Part shown: piece after piece, positions 44,891 through 54,142 of the stretch
Numbering within the stretch: the first letter of the stretch is position 1
Layout of the letters: each line of letters starts with the position of its first letter
Assembly: GCF_021729155.1 (NCBI RefSeq)
Contig: NZ_JAJQYA010000006.1
Coordinates: 109,486 to 173,485, forward strand
Length of the DNA stretch: 64,000 nucleotides
Direction of reading: 5' to 3'
From: Membranihabitans marinus
Lineage (GTDB): Bacteria > Bacteroidota > Bacteroidia > Chitinophagales > Saprospiraceae
The notes under the pieces: model-generated
What the model was told of the DNA's origin: nothing
Database searches by the model: none
The model's input: only the letters and a program-made list of their open reading frames with translations
Made by a program: the position numbers and the translations under genes

Positions 44891-47237
44891 AGCAGTAATA
44901 TTGAGCTTGATTTTCCCATTATTCTCGTTTTCCCAAGAAATTTTCATCGATGGCGTAGTTGTCGATGATGAAAATGATCCACTAATAGGTGTTAATATTT
45001 TTGTTCAGAATATGTCGACAGGTACCTTGACTGATTTGGATGGAAAGTTTGAGCTTAGGGTCAATAGAGGTTCTGTTTTAGTTTTTTCCTATCTCGGTAT
45101 GATATCGAGCGAATTTACAGCAAATAGAGATACTACTTTGAAAGTCACTTTGCTGAGAGATGTCCAAACCCTTGATGAAGTAGTTATTGTTTTCGAAAAA
45201 CCCGAAGTTGAAGTTGACAAGGGTAAAATCACCTATAATGTAGCTGACAATTCGACAAATGCAGGAAGTTCTGGTTTTGACCTTTTGAAGAGAATTCCCG
45301 GTATTGTAGTAGATCAAAGTGACAATATATTATTCAGAGGATCTAATGGTGTCAATGTGTTGATCGATGGAAAAATGAGTTATTTATCGGGCAGTCAATT
45401 GGCTATTTTTCTACGAGGATTAAGTGCCGATGACGTCGAAAAGATTGAATTAGTCAGTAATCCTTCTGCTGCCTTTGATGCTGAGGGCAATTCTGGTTTG
45501 ATCAATATAGTAACCAAAAAGCAAAGAGCCAAAGGTTATGCATTGACTTTAAGATCTAATGTTGCAAAGAGTAAAAATTTTTGGAGAAACAATCAGAATG
45601 TTTCTGGAAGTATCAATAGCGGAAAATGGAGAGGTTTTGCTACTCTCGATTACAATACACCCCATCAATATAGCGAAGGGGAAAGTGGTAACCATATTGT
45701 GGAAAATGGAGAAGAAATTTCATTAGTGAGAAAAAATACTGTACCATATAATATTTATTTTTACACCTGGAAAGTTGGCGGAGAATGGGATATAAGTCCC
45801 CAACATCAAATTGGTTTAGGCTATCATGGATATCTGGATGATTTTTCGGGTAATAAAAGTTCAAACGTAGAGAAAACTCGGTTGGATAATAGTTTACACT
45901 CCAGAGTGATTTCTACCTATGAATTGGATGAACCCTATCACTATGATGGTTTAAATATTGACTATAAGTACGATATTGACACCTTGGGGAAAATCTTGAC
46001 TGCCGATGCCCGATACATATCTTATCGGAATTTTTCTGAGGGTTTATTAGTTGGTGACCATTACGATGTGAGAGATGAATTGTTTCTCACCAATACATTG
46101 AAGATCCATCAGCCCGGATTTATAAAAATAAAATCAGTGCAGGCAGATGTCGATTTGCCTTATCGAGGTATTGATATAAAGTCGGGGTTGAAATATGCTG
46201 AGGCGAGTAACGACAACAATTTCAGTTCTGAAGAAAAAACAGAAAATGGTTTTGTTATTATCCCAGATAGAACCAATCACTTTACCTATCAAGAAGAGAT
46301 TGGCGCCGCCTATGCATCATTATCCAAATTGCTGGGAAGGGCAGAAGTAGAGCTAGGACTGAGATATGAATATACCAGGGCCAAAGCCCTATTGATTGAT
46401 GGTTCTTTGGACAAAGAATGGGAGTATTCCCAGTTTTTTCCGAATCTATCGTTAAGTTATCCATGGCGGGATAAACACAAAATTAATTTTGCCATTAGTC
46501 GAAGAATTAATCGACCTAAATATTCAAGCTTAAATCCTGTAAGGTGGTATAGCGATGAATTTTTTTATTATTCGGGAAATCCAGATCTCATTCCGGAAAT
46601 AGGATGGAATTTTTCGACTTCGTATTCACTTCTTAATAAATATATTTTCACCGCAGAATATCGCAAACGCAGTGATTATATTTCTCAACAACTTTCATTC
46701 GATGAAAATGGTGTGACTGTGCGTTCTCAAAGTGCCAATTTTGATAATTTTGACCAGTTTGATTTTAATTTAATTGCCCCTTTTAGTGCTTTTGGATTTT
46801 GGGATCTGCAATTTTTTACTGGACTGAATTACACTGAATACCCGATTTCTGAGCATTCAGTGGAAAAGAGGTTAAAAAATTGGGCATTATCTCTTTCCTT
46901 GCAACAGCAATTAGAAATTATGGATCATTATGAGGTAGATATTACTATGCGATATATTCCTTCTGGACTTTATGGAGTGTATTTAACCGATGATGTTTTT
47001 TACACCGATATCGGTATCAGGCGTTCCTTTTTCGAAGATAAACTAGATGTAATGTTTTCTGTTTCCGATGTTTTTAATGGTTATTATTTTCAAGGTAAAT
47101 CCCAAAGTTCTATTACGGATTATCACTACTATAACAAGCCTGATTCCCGAAGATTATCACTTACCGTCCAATATTATTTGGGAGGGGAGTTGTTGAAAGC
47201 CAAATCTTCAAGAACGGATGAAGAACGGCGACTGTAG
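44883..47237 (+). CDS. Outer-membrane barrel protein with carboxypeptidase-regulatory domain
   Basis: 784 residues. Signal peptide MIRAVILSLIFPLFSFSQE. Then a carboxypeptidase-regulatory domain (IDGVVVDDENDPLIGVNIFVQNMSTGTLTDLDGKFELRV), a plug-like part (VDKGKITYNVADNSTNAGSSGFDLLKRIPGIVVDQSDNILFRGSNGVNVLIDGKMSYLSGSQL, DDVEKIELVSNPSAAFDAEGNSGLINIVTKK) and a barrel of the OMP_b-brl_3 family. It ends in LSLTVQYYLGGELL plus a charged tail (KSSRTDEERRL). It overlaps the permease gene by 8 bp and ends the operon. Such barrels often export or import small peptides together with DUF3526 ABC systems. A hairpin array starts within 10 bp of its stop. Confidence 0.87.
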   Translation: MIRAVILSLIFPLFSFSQEIFIDGVVVDDENDPLIGVNIFVQNMSTGTLTDLDGKFELRVNRGSVLVFSYLGMISSEFTANRDTTLKVTLLRDVQTLDEVVIVFEKPEVEVDKGKITYNVADNSTNAGSSGFDLLKRIPGIVVDQSDNILFRGSNGVNVLIDGKMSYLSGSQLAIFLRGLSADDVEKIELVSNPSAAFDAEGNSGLINIVTKKQRAKGYALTLRSNVAKSKNFWRNNQNVSGSINSGKWRGFATLDYNTPHQYSEGESGNHIVENGEEISLVRKNTVPYNIYFYTWKVGGEWDISPQHQIGLGYHGYLDDFSGNKSSNVEKTRLDNSLHSRVISTYELDEPYHYDGLNIDYKYDIDTLGKILTADARYISYRNFSEGLLVGDHYDVRDELFLTNTLKIHQPGFIKIKSVQADVDLPYRGIDIKSGLKYAEASNDNNFSSEEKTENGFVIIPDRTNHFTYQEEIGAAYASLSKLLGRAEVELGLRYEYTRAKALLIDGSLDKEWEYSQFFPNLSLSYPWRDKHKINFAISRRINRPKYSSLNPVRWYSDEFFYYSGNPDLIPEIGWNFSTSYSLLNKYIFTAEYRKRSDYISQQLSFDENGVTVRSQSANFDNFDQFDFNLIAPFSAFGFWDLQFFTGLNYTEYPISEHSVEKRLKNWALSLSLQQQLEIMDHYEVDITMRYIPSGLYGVYLTDDVFYTDIGIRRSFFEDKLDVMFSVSDVFNGYYFQGKSQSSITDYHYYNKPDSRRLSLTVQYYLGGELLKAKSSRTDEERRL

Positions 47238-47239
47238 AA

Positions 47240-47530
47240 GTAATACGAATTACGTTGCAGTCAGGCCGGGGTGAACGAATGAAGTACAAAGTACCGTAGA
47301 CCGTAAATCGGTTTAGATGAGAGAAGTCATGCCCACCGTGGCATGACGAGATTTTATGAAATTCGCTGTTGAATTTTATGCAGCCTCGGCACGGTAATAT
47401 ATTCTATAGGATTTACGTTGCAGTCACGATAATGCGCAATTGCTAACCCACCCACGACACAGTGGTCGTGGTTCCCTCATCAAATGCCTATTTAAGGCAT
47501 TTGGCTCTTCGAGCTTCATTCGGTCATCCC
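47240..47530. repeat. Modular hairpin array, locus F
   Basis: Begins with CGAATTACGTTGCAGTCA and a minus-oriented unit (GTAC repeat near 47286, TAGACCG with TAAAT loop, one arm imperfect), then GTCATGCC loop CACCGT (47327-47348). Then a plus-oriented unit: CCACGAC loop ACAGTG (47453-47472), CAAATGCCT loop ATTTA (47482-47504), GCTC loop TTC (47505-47515). The array starts right after the stop of the barrel gene. The remaining 296 bp up to the helicase gene (47531-47826) show nothing recognisable. Confidence 0.85.
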
Positions 47531-47826
47531 CAAATTGATAATCAGCTAAGTCTCTTTTGACAAGTCGGTATAAATAAAATTAGACTCAATTGAAAAATTG
47601 ACGATTATATTGCAAAACAATCCGAGAGAATAGAATCTGAATTACCATTTTACTCTTGTATATACAACCCGGAATTACAACCCAACCACCTGCCTTAAGA
47701 TAAATAATACAGACCTCTACTGAGAACCTAGATTCCCATTCCCACTTTTATTTACTAACTTCGTAGATTATTCCAGTACTCATCACAGCCCTCTATGTAT
47801 AGAGCACGACCAAGAGGTGTAAGACC

Positions 47827-49629
47827 ATGAAGTTAACACAAGAACAAAGAGCTATTATCAATTCCAAAGGCAATATTAAAATAAATGCCGTTGCTGGATC
47901 TGGTAAAACAACGACCATCATTGAATACGCCAAAACCAGACCGAAAAACAGTAAAATACTCTACCTCGCCTTTAATAAATCTGTTAAACTCGAAGCGGCT
48001 AAAAAGTTTGCTGACATAGGATTGAATAATGTCAAGGTCGAAACCGCCCATTCTCTGGCTTATAAACACATTGTTTTTAGGAATAATTACAAAATTAGAC
48101 TGCAAGGGTATAAAACACATGAAATCGCAGAAATCCTAAGGTTAAAAGGCAACGGTGAAAAACACGCCGAATACATTGTCGCCAATCATATCAATAGATT
48201 TATCGCTTATTTTTGCAATAGCGAGAAGGCCAAAGTGCAAGACTTAAATTATTTAGAAATCGTTTCCGATCCAAAGGCCAAGTCCTTTGTTTCTAATTTT
48301 TATCCCTTTATCGAAAAACAAACGAGACTGATATTGAGTAAGATGAATAAGGGAGAAATCGATATTACACACGATTTTTATCTTAAAAAATTTCAACTTT
48401 CCAATCCCCAGCTCGATTTCGATTATATATTGTTCGATGAAGGGCAAGACGCCTCAGCCGCCATGCTCGATGTGTTTTTTAAACAAAAAGCGGTTAAGGT
48501 CATTGTTGGAGATACCCACCAACAAATCTACGGATGGCGATTTGCTGTCAATTCTCTCGAAAAAGCGGATTTTAAGACTTTTCAATTATCTACTAGTTTT
48601 AGATTTAGTCAGGATGTTGCCAATCTGGCCATGGAGGTGCTGAAAATGAAAAACCTTATCGAAGTAGATCGTCCCCTACACATCACGGGAAAGGGTAAGC
48701 CGGTGAAGGTGAAATCCAAGGCCGTTGTGGCGCGAACCAATCTAGGCCTGTTATTGAAAGCCATTGAATATGTAACCGAGAGGAAGGAAGTTAAGAAAAT
48801 CTATTTCGAGGGCAATATTAATTCCTATACTTATGCCGATGATGGGGCCTCTCTCTATGATGTGTTAAATCTCTTTAACAAAAATAAGAGTATGATCAGA
48901 GACAAACTCATCAAGGGCATGAAGAACATGGATGAACTAGAAGTCTATATTAAAAATACGGAAGACGTACAGTTGGGAATGATGGTAGATATTGTCAAAG
49001 AATACGGGAGTAAAATTCCCGGTATTATCAAGGCGATTAAGGACAACCACATCGACAACGACAATAAAGAAAATGCCGAATTGATATTCTCAACTGTGCA
49101 CCGATGTAAGGGGATGGAATACAATAGCATTGAAATAGTCAACGATTTTATCACCGAAGAAAAATTGGAAAACCTCGTCAATAAAGTCAAAAAAGATGAC
49201 TTAAACTTTGGCAAACTCAATGAAGAAATCAATCTATTGTATGTAGCCATTACTCGAACCATGAACAGTGTCTACATCCCCGAAACACTAGTGCCCAATG
49301 ACTGGCCACCTTCAAAGCAAATCCATGTAATGGAAGTGCCTAAGAAAGGAAAAAAGGTCGTAGCTGGACCTAGTCCAAAACCCCAAGTCGTTAAAAAAAT
49401 CAAGGCAGTAAAAAAACGCAATGTCGAGGAGAAAACCTATACGGTAAACAAAGTAAGGACAAAACATAAAGCCGCTTATAAACCTTGGTCCAAAGCCATG
49501 GAAACAGAATTGACAGAAATGTATTACCAAGGTCGAAATTTAAAAGAAATGGCCAGTCATTTTGGAAGGACCACTGGGGCTATTCGGCTAAGATTAATAA
49601 AATTAGACCTAGAAGATTTTTACAGGTAA
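47827..49629 (+). CDS. UvrD-family helicase with C-terminal Myb/SANT-like domain
   Basis: 600 residues. Superfamily 1A motifs: Q-motif LTQEQRAIINS, Walker A AVAGSGKTTT (21-30), DEGQD at 204-208 (motif II), VGDTHQQIYGWRFA (III), FSTVHRCKGMEYNSI (V) and LLYVAITRTM (VI). The helicase core ends near 500. A basic linker (KKGKKVVAGPSPKPQVVKKIKAVKKRNV) leads to about 50 residues that look like a Myb/SANT helix-turn-helix: YKPWSKAMETELTEMYYQGRNLKEMASHFGRTTGAIRLRLIKLDL. AAGAGGTG at 47812-47819 is a strong SD, unusual in this phylum. No nuclease domain is seen. It is flanked on both sides by repeat arrays. Confidence 0.88.
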   Translation: MKLTQEQRAIINSKGNIKINAVAGSGKTTTIIEYAKTRPKNSKILYLAFNKSVKLEAAKKFADIGLNNVKVETAHSLAYKHIVFRNNYKIRLQGYKTHEIAEILRLKGNGEKHAEYIVANHINRFIAYFCNSEKAKVQDLNYLEIVSDPKAKSFVSNFYPFIEKQTRLILSKMNKGEIDITHDFYLKKFQLSNPQLDFDYILFDEGQDASAAMLDVFFKQKAVKVIVGDTHQQIYGWRFAVNSLEKADFKTFQLSTSFRFSQDVANLAMEVLKMKNLIEVDRPLHITGKGKPVKVKSKAVVARTNLGLLLKAIEYVTERKEVKKIYFEGNINSYTYADDGASLYDVLNLFNKNKSMIRDKLIKGMKNMDELEVYIKNTEDVQLGMMVDIVKEYGSKIPGIIKAIKDNHIDNDNKENAELIFSTVHRCKGMEYNSIEIVNDFITEEKLENLVNKVKKDDLNFGKLNEEINLLYVAITRTMNSVYIPETLVPNDWPPSKQIHVMEVPKKGKKVVAGPSPKPQVVKKIKAVKKRNVEEKTYTVNKVRTKHKAAYKPWSKAMETELTEMYYQGRNLKEMASHFGRTTGAIRLRLIKLDLEDFYR

Positions 49630-49699
49630 ATACAAGATGGCTAGAATGTGAAAAAATTCACTTGGCTATGATCTATCCATAAATGCAGAGTAGAATAAT

Positions 49700-50545
49700 A
49701 TTGACTTCAATGATCCGATGGAAATTTAATCCATCGATTTGATTAATATAGCAACTACATTCGTTCACCTCGGTACAGTGGCCGTGGTTCCCTCAATGCT
49801 ATTATATTTTATTGTAAAATGAAATTTTAAGCTTGTCAATTTAAATGCAGTCTCGTCGCAGCACAGTGGCTAAAAACCTATTGAATTACGTTGAGTCCAT
49901 GCCATTCAAGCTTAGAAAAGTCCTAAAAGCGGCGCACTGAGCTTGGTCGAAGTGGACGTAGTCTAATAGCCGTGGGTGAGGGAGCGAAATACGTAGTTTC
50001 CAATGTCCTGAACATGACTGAATGTAACTGAATGAAGTCACGTAGTGACCAAATACCCTCAATGGGTATTTGATGAAGGCGCCAATGCCTCTGCGCATTG
50101 GGAGGGAGAGGAAAGAGCAACCAGATGAACTAAATGTTCATCTGATGAAGGAGCCACGACCACTGTGTCGTGGGTGGGTAAGCCAGATGAGTGAAGTCAT
50201 GCCCACTGCGGCATGACGAGATTCCATACAGTACAAACAAGGTTGATTTGGCGGACTTTTTGCATTGTCAATCTGCTGATACGAAGAGATCGTAACTTTT
50301 CATTCCTTGTAATAAGATATTAAGATAAATTGGGCAAAAAGTGTGACAAATCCATGTGAATACATCAGTGATTCAGATCAAAGTCATAGATTATCGGATG
50401 ACGAATTACGTTGCAGTCAAGCCGGATCACAGTGGTCACCTACCCACCCAATGCACTCTTGCAGAACCAATATAATGTAAAAAGAGAAAAGTCCTGAAAG
50501 GACGTAGTCTAATAGCCGTGGGTTTTCAACCCACGGTATAAAGAT
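49700..50545. repeat. Modular hairpin array, locus H
   Basis: CCGATGGA loop AATTTA (near 49716) and a TGTAAAATGAAATTTTAAGC block (near 49814) shared with 23611. The main part is minus-oriented: GTCAC/GTGAC (50037-50049), CAAATACCC loop TCAAT (50050-50072), CCAATGC loop CTCTGC (50082-50101), CAGATGAAC loop TAAAT (50122-50144), CCACGAC loop CACTGT (50154-50173), GTCATGCC loop CACTGC (50196-50217). The stretch 49995-50177 is nearly identical to locus A apart from one extra module there. It ends with GTCCT-GAA-AGGAC (50491-50503) and CCGTGGGTT-TTC-AACCCACGG (50517-50537). Confidence 0.85.
50188..50410 (+). repeat. 230-bp dispersed repeat R1, copy 2
   Basis: Full-length copy of the R1 element, in direct orientation relative to copy 3 and inverted relative to copy 1 at 23111-23336. 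It is joined on its left to the GTCATGCC hairpin in the same way as copy 1, so the hairpin belongs to the element's edge. It ends by running into CGAATTACGTTGCAGTCA. Confidence 0.8.
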
Positions 50546-50550
50546 ATGCC

Positions 50551-50669
50551 AAGGTTGATTTGGCGGACTTTTTGCATTGTCAATCTGCTGATACGAAGAG
50601 ATCGTATCTTTTCATTCCTTGTAATAAGATATTAAGATAAATTGGGCAAAAAGTGTGACAAATCCATGA
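50551..50669 (+). repeat. Dispersed repeat R1, copy 3 (core only)
   Basis: The core from AAGGTTGATTTGGCGGAC to AAATCCATG matches copy 2 almost base for base, then the identity stops. It carries the subterminal CTTTTTGC / GCAAAAAG pair. It lacks the GTCATGCC hairpin and the outer 60 bp. Confidence 0.8.
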
Positions 50670-51120
50670 TTATCTCAATTAGTAGAATTATAAATTTATT
50701 TGATATAATATTAGCCACATCAGTCTTAATATTTTAGCTTTCAGTCAAATATGTTAATGTAATTTGACTTCAAATCCTTGTTTTTTAATTTCTCTGTTAG
50801 CCCTTAAACACAGACAAAATTCATGAGTCGGGATTAGTAATGGATACAAAATGAGTCGAGAATTGTAGAAAGTCATGAAGATCAACAGATTTATGCGTAT
50901 TTTTATTGGGAGATGTTGAGTTGTGGTCGAATAAAGTAATGAATATTCAATGAATTTCATTATTTCAGTTTGCGGCAAACACTAGATCAATGATGCTTGA
51001 AAGTATCTATTGATTTGTGAAATTATCTGAAAATAGCATCATTATCTCAATTGTAAATGTAATAAGTATCAAGTATAGTCTAATGGACAATGTATTTTCT
51101 CATTAATCTCGAAAATAATT
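50670..51120. other. 451-bp gene-free stretch before the Usp-like gene
   Basis: AT-rich. A 74-residue minus-strand frame at 50754-50978 looks like chance. No repeat unit or hairpin was seen. It should contain the promoter of the Usp-like gene, but no clear TAnnTTTG box was placed. Confidence 0.3.
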
Positions 51121-51897
51121 ATGAAAAATTTACTTCTGCCCATATCGTTTTCTGAGACTTCAAAAAATGCACTGTACTATGGACATATGATAGTAAATGA
51201 ATATGGTTCCAACCTAACTTTACTCCATTGCTATTCAGAATTTAAATACAATAGAGAGTATAATTTTACACCGTTTAGTTACGATGAAGGTATTCGAAAA
51301 AAGCTGGTTGAATTCTATAATAAAAATATAAAAAGCAATGATCATCGAGCTATTAGAGTTCTAACTAGACAAGGTTCTATTTCTGATTATATCAGTGAAA
51401 TAAGCCATAGATACGACCTGGTGGTTTTGAGCAGGAAAACCAGTCCACTGACAAAATCTAAACGGAGATTGGCTGATAAAGTCTATTTTTTGACCTCGAT
51501 ATCGAATTGCCCTGTATTGCTTATGCCTTCTAAAAGAATTGATTTTTCTTTTTCTAAAATCAAAAAAATCTGGCATATTCAGAGAATGGGCATTGAGAAT
51601 GAGGTGGTGCAGCGTGAAACAGTAAAATTTAGAATAGAACCCAACTTGATAACGACAAAGTCACTACAGCAAAAGAATTTTACTTCAGTCTTGTGGCGTA
51701 ATATAGTCCAATACACGAAGACCCACGACGAAACAGAATTGAAAATAGTTCAAGAGTCCTATGCTGATGAAAACATTGATTTAATCATCTTAGTGAACCA
51801 TAGAAAAACAGTCTTTCAAAAATTCTTAAAGGACGATACTTTTCAGATTATTAACCAATTTGACATTCCAATATTGGTATTGCCATTCAAAGAGTAA
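51121..51897 (+). CDS. Universal-stress-protein-like protein
   Basis: 258 residues. The first Usp unit is clear: MKNLLLPISFSETSKNALYYGHMIVNEYGSNLTLLHCY, then ISDYISEISHRYDLVVLSRKTS and CPVLLMPSKRI. The second half ends similarly (ESYADENIDLIILVNHRKTV...QFDIPILVLPFKE), so it is a degenerate tandem Usp. The ATP motif G-2x-G-9x-G(S/T) is not intact, which suggests a non-ATP-binding member. It sits alone. A 62-bp composite hairpin follows its stop after 13 bp. Confidence 0.8.
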   Translation: MKNLLLPISFSETSKNALYYGHMIVNEYGSNLTLLHCYSEFKYNREYNFTPFSYDEGIRKKLVEFYNKNIKSNDHRAIRVLTRQGSISDYISEISHRYDLVVLSRKTSPLTKSKRRLADKVYFLTSISNCPVLLMPSKRIDFSFSKIKKIWHIQRMGIENEVVQRETVKFRIEPNLITTKSLQQKNFTSVLWRNIVQYTKTHDETELKIVQESYADENIDLIILVNHRKTVFQKFLKDDTFQIINQFDIPILVLPFKE

Positions 51898-51910
51898 TAC
51901 CAAATACGTT

Positions 51911-51972
51911 TATAATTGATAAGCTCACCACCCACGACCACTGCATCGTGGGTGGTAGGCTTATCAATTATA
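51911..51972. repeat. Composite hairpin (locus J) after the Usp-like gene
   Basis: An outer 14-bp perfect inverted repeat (51911-51924 with 51959-51972) encloses an inner 11-bp one, ACCACCCACGA with TCGTGGGTGGT, around the loop CCACTGCA. The inner hairpin is a first-type unit of the dispersed arrays. AATACG/CGTATT further out may extend the fold. It also separates the Usp gene from the convergent haloperoxidase gene and may work as a bidirectional terminator. Confidence 0.7.
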
Positions 51973-52023
51973 TATGCAATTCGTATTATCATCTTTCAAT
52001 TCGATAATCGTTTCGTATATATT

Positions 52024-53415
52024 TTATTTAATCCAATCAATTTCGGAATTGACCTTTCGTCCAATTTGTTTGCCCAGTTTTGTTCCCGCTTCAGAATCCA
52101 TACGGAAATGTACACCCATAGGGATTCTTGAGTAGGCATTCTCTTCGCACATTTCATCAAAACTATTGTATGATCTTGGCGTACCATTAAAATCTTGTCT
52201 GCCCTCGTGACATCGATCCGTCATTGCAAAATTACTACCCATGATATTGGTGAGGATAGTAGCTGCTGCTCCTCCAAAGGTTGCATGTCCGGAAGGATAA
52301 GTGGGGAATGGAGGTGTGAAATGGTGAGCGCCATCTGGACACATCACAGAATTCCAATCATCATCATTCATCACATTGCGTATATAATCAATGGGACGCA
52401 AATAGTTAAATCGATATTTTTCGGCCCATGATCGAATACCGGCATCGGAAAGGGCTATACCTAGTTTGGCATATAAGTACAATGCCTTTTCTACATTATC
52501 TATATGGTCTTCTACGACTTGATTTCCGATAGCTATCCATCGTCCAGCAGGTGTAAAGGTTACGATGGGGCAATCATCACTCCAAAATTCTGCAATCCAA
52601 TGATCTTCTTGATTAAAGCCTTGTTTTATACGATTGACGATATTTCTAGTTTCCAGTGCTTGGGCATAGAGTTGAGAATTTGGGTCTTCACTATATTCCA
52701 ATGGTGGATCACATTTGTCGTCTTCGGTAGCGACAAATGTTCTCACTTTGCCCCAATATGGAGTCAATGCCGGTGTATAATCCGGGTAGGTCGGCTGCCA
52801 CAATCCCGTTCCCGAAGGGGGGAGGTAATTGGGGTCGGTATTATTTAAATATCCTTCATGACCAAACTCATCTTCAGTCGACCATTGGAATACTGCATTC
52901 GCAATATTTTTTCCGTGAGATATGGATCGCTGTCTTACATCTGCGGGATCAGAAATGCCGATTTTATCATAAATAGAATTCGATAAAGAGATCATTTTAG
53001 CTTGTTGTTCGGTCGGAGCAGTTTCAAAAAAATGCTGAAAAGCTCTTTCATAAGCGGAGTTCAGGACCAATGCCCAATTGTATTCTACTCCTTTGGTATA
53101 TTCGGGAATGGATAGGCCCGGTAGTTGACTGGCAATAGATCTAAAATGATCTGATCTTCCCGGTATGATGGCTTCATAGGCAGTGATTCCGATATAACCC
53201 ATGGTACGAGAAGATACGGTAGGACGGTATCCTGGAGTAAATCTCTCAATCTCGAGTAAAAATTTATTCCACTGTAAAGCGATGTCTGGACCTAAGATAA
53301 GATCGGGAGTTTCTTCTATTTCAATGAATTCGTCTTGGGTACAAGAACTAATAAAAAATAGTAATAATAAATTGACAAATATTACTAACTGGTATTTTTG
53401 TAAAACTCTATTCAT
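52024..53415 (-). CDS. Vanadium-dependent haloperoxidase-family lipoprotein 1
   Basis: 463 residues. Lipoprotein signal with lipid Cys25 (FISSC). All three vanadate-binding motifs are intact: K-x6-RP (KYRFNYLRPIDYI), PSGH (YPSGHATFGGAAA, His377) and SR-x5-H-x3-D (SRIPMGVHFRMD). The N-terminal helical part (WNKFLLEIERFTPGYRPTVSSRTMGYIGITAYEAI) is typical of bacterial members. These enzymes oxidise halides with peroxide, or act as acid phosphatases when evolved that way, and both share this fold. It lies on the minus strand with a small lipoprotein gene upstream of it. A paralogue lies at 56272-57612. Confidence 0.85.
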   Translation of the reverse strand: MNRVLQKYQLVIFVNLLLLFFISSCTQDEFIEIEETPDLILGPDIALQWNKFLLEIERFTPGYRPTVSSRTMGYIGITAYEAIIPGRSDHFRSIASQLPGLSIPEYTKGVEYNWALVLNSAYERAFQHFFETAPTEQQAKMISLSNSIYDKIGISDPADVRQRSISHGKNIANAVFQWSTEDEFGHEGYLNNTDPNYLPPSGTGLWQPTYPDYTPALTPYWGKVRTFVATEDDKCDPPLEYSEDPNSQLYAQALETRNIVNRIKQGFNQEDHWIAEFWSDDCPIVTFTPAGRWIAIGNQVVEDHIDNVEKALYLYAKLGIALSDAGIRSWAEKYRFNYLRPIDYIRNVMNDDDWNSVMCPDGAHHFTPPFPTYPSGHATFGGAAATILTNIMGSNFAMTDRCHEGRQDFNGTPRSYNSFDEMCEENAYSRIPMGVHFRMDSEAGTKLGKQIGRKVNSEIDWIK

Positions 53416-53436
53416 GGTAATTATTATTATCGATTT

Positions 53437-53922
53437 CTATAAACAAGTATCAGATTTAATGTCATTGATTTCTCTTCTCAATTGGGATATAGTCTCCGGG
53501 GAATTAATTTCTGTCATAGCATTTTCAATCTTCATTTCGAGATCTTGATTCTGGAAGTTCAATGTTCTCACAGAATCAGCCATTTTTATATCATAGGCTT
53601 CCATTTTGGCGATAATGGCGTAAATAGAATCTCCTAGTATTTCGTAAGAATCCACATTTCTAAGTAAATGAGCATTTTTCAAATTGATGATGGTTTCTCT
53701 TTCTTTGTCTGGGATACCGTCAGGCAGTAGTTTTTCCACTTCTTTTAGTGCAATGGACCAGACAGAATCTGTCTTTACACGAATTTCGTTGATGGTACAC
53801 GAATTGATTTTAATATCTCGAGCCCATTGATGTATTTCAACATATTCTGCTTTACAAGAAAGCAAGACAAACAATATTACAGCCGTCAGTATGTATGATA
53901 TTTTTAGACTTAAATTCTTCAT
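53437..53922 (-). CDS. Small lipoprotein, family not recognised
   Basis: 161 residues. Signal MKNLSLKISYILTAVILFVLLSC with lipid Cys23. The mature part is helical (SVWSIALKEVEKLLPDGIPDKERETIINLKNAHLLRNVDSYEILGDSIYAIIAKMEAYDIKMADSVRTLNFQNQDLEMKIENAMTEI), with a coiled-coil tendency and a closing DIKSDTCL. It is 21 bp upstream of the haloperoxidase-like gene on the same strand, so they should form one transcript and it may be its surface partner. It is divergent from the OmpR-type regulator gene, which could control it. Confidence 0.75.
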   Translation of the reverse strand: MKNLSLKISYILTAVILFVLLSCKAEYVEIHQWARDIKINSCTINEIRVKTDSVWSIALKEVEKLLPDGIPDKERETIINLKNAHLLRNVDSYEILGDSIYAIIAKMEAYDIKMADSVRTLNFQNQDLEMKIENAMTEINSPETISQLRREINDIKSDTCL

Positions 53923-54142
53923 TTTTTATATATTATGGATATAGTTGAATAAGCCTAGTATTTAGCTAAATGTTATCATTTTAGACCCATTTGAAAATCA
54001 TGCCAAATATAGATCAATGTTCGTTCCATTTATCTCTAGATTTCCTTAGAATTTACTTAGAATATCAAGTGGGCAATCTTATATTATCGAAAAAAATTGC
54101 ATCTTGTGTCTATAACTTTTAGATATTAACAAACTGGATTTT

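Noticed and set aside
50754..50978. Minus-strand frame of 74 residues
   Set aside because: Low-complexity hydrophobic composition, no family, no promoter or conservation sign, in an AT-rich gap where chance frames are expected.
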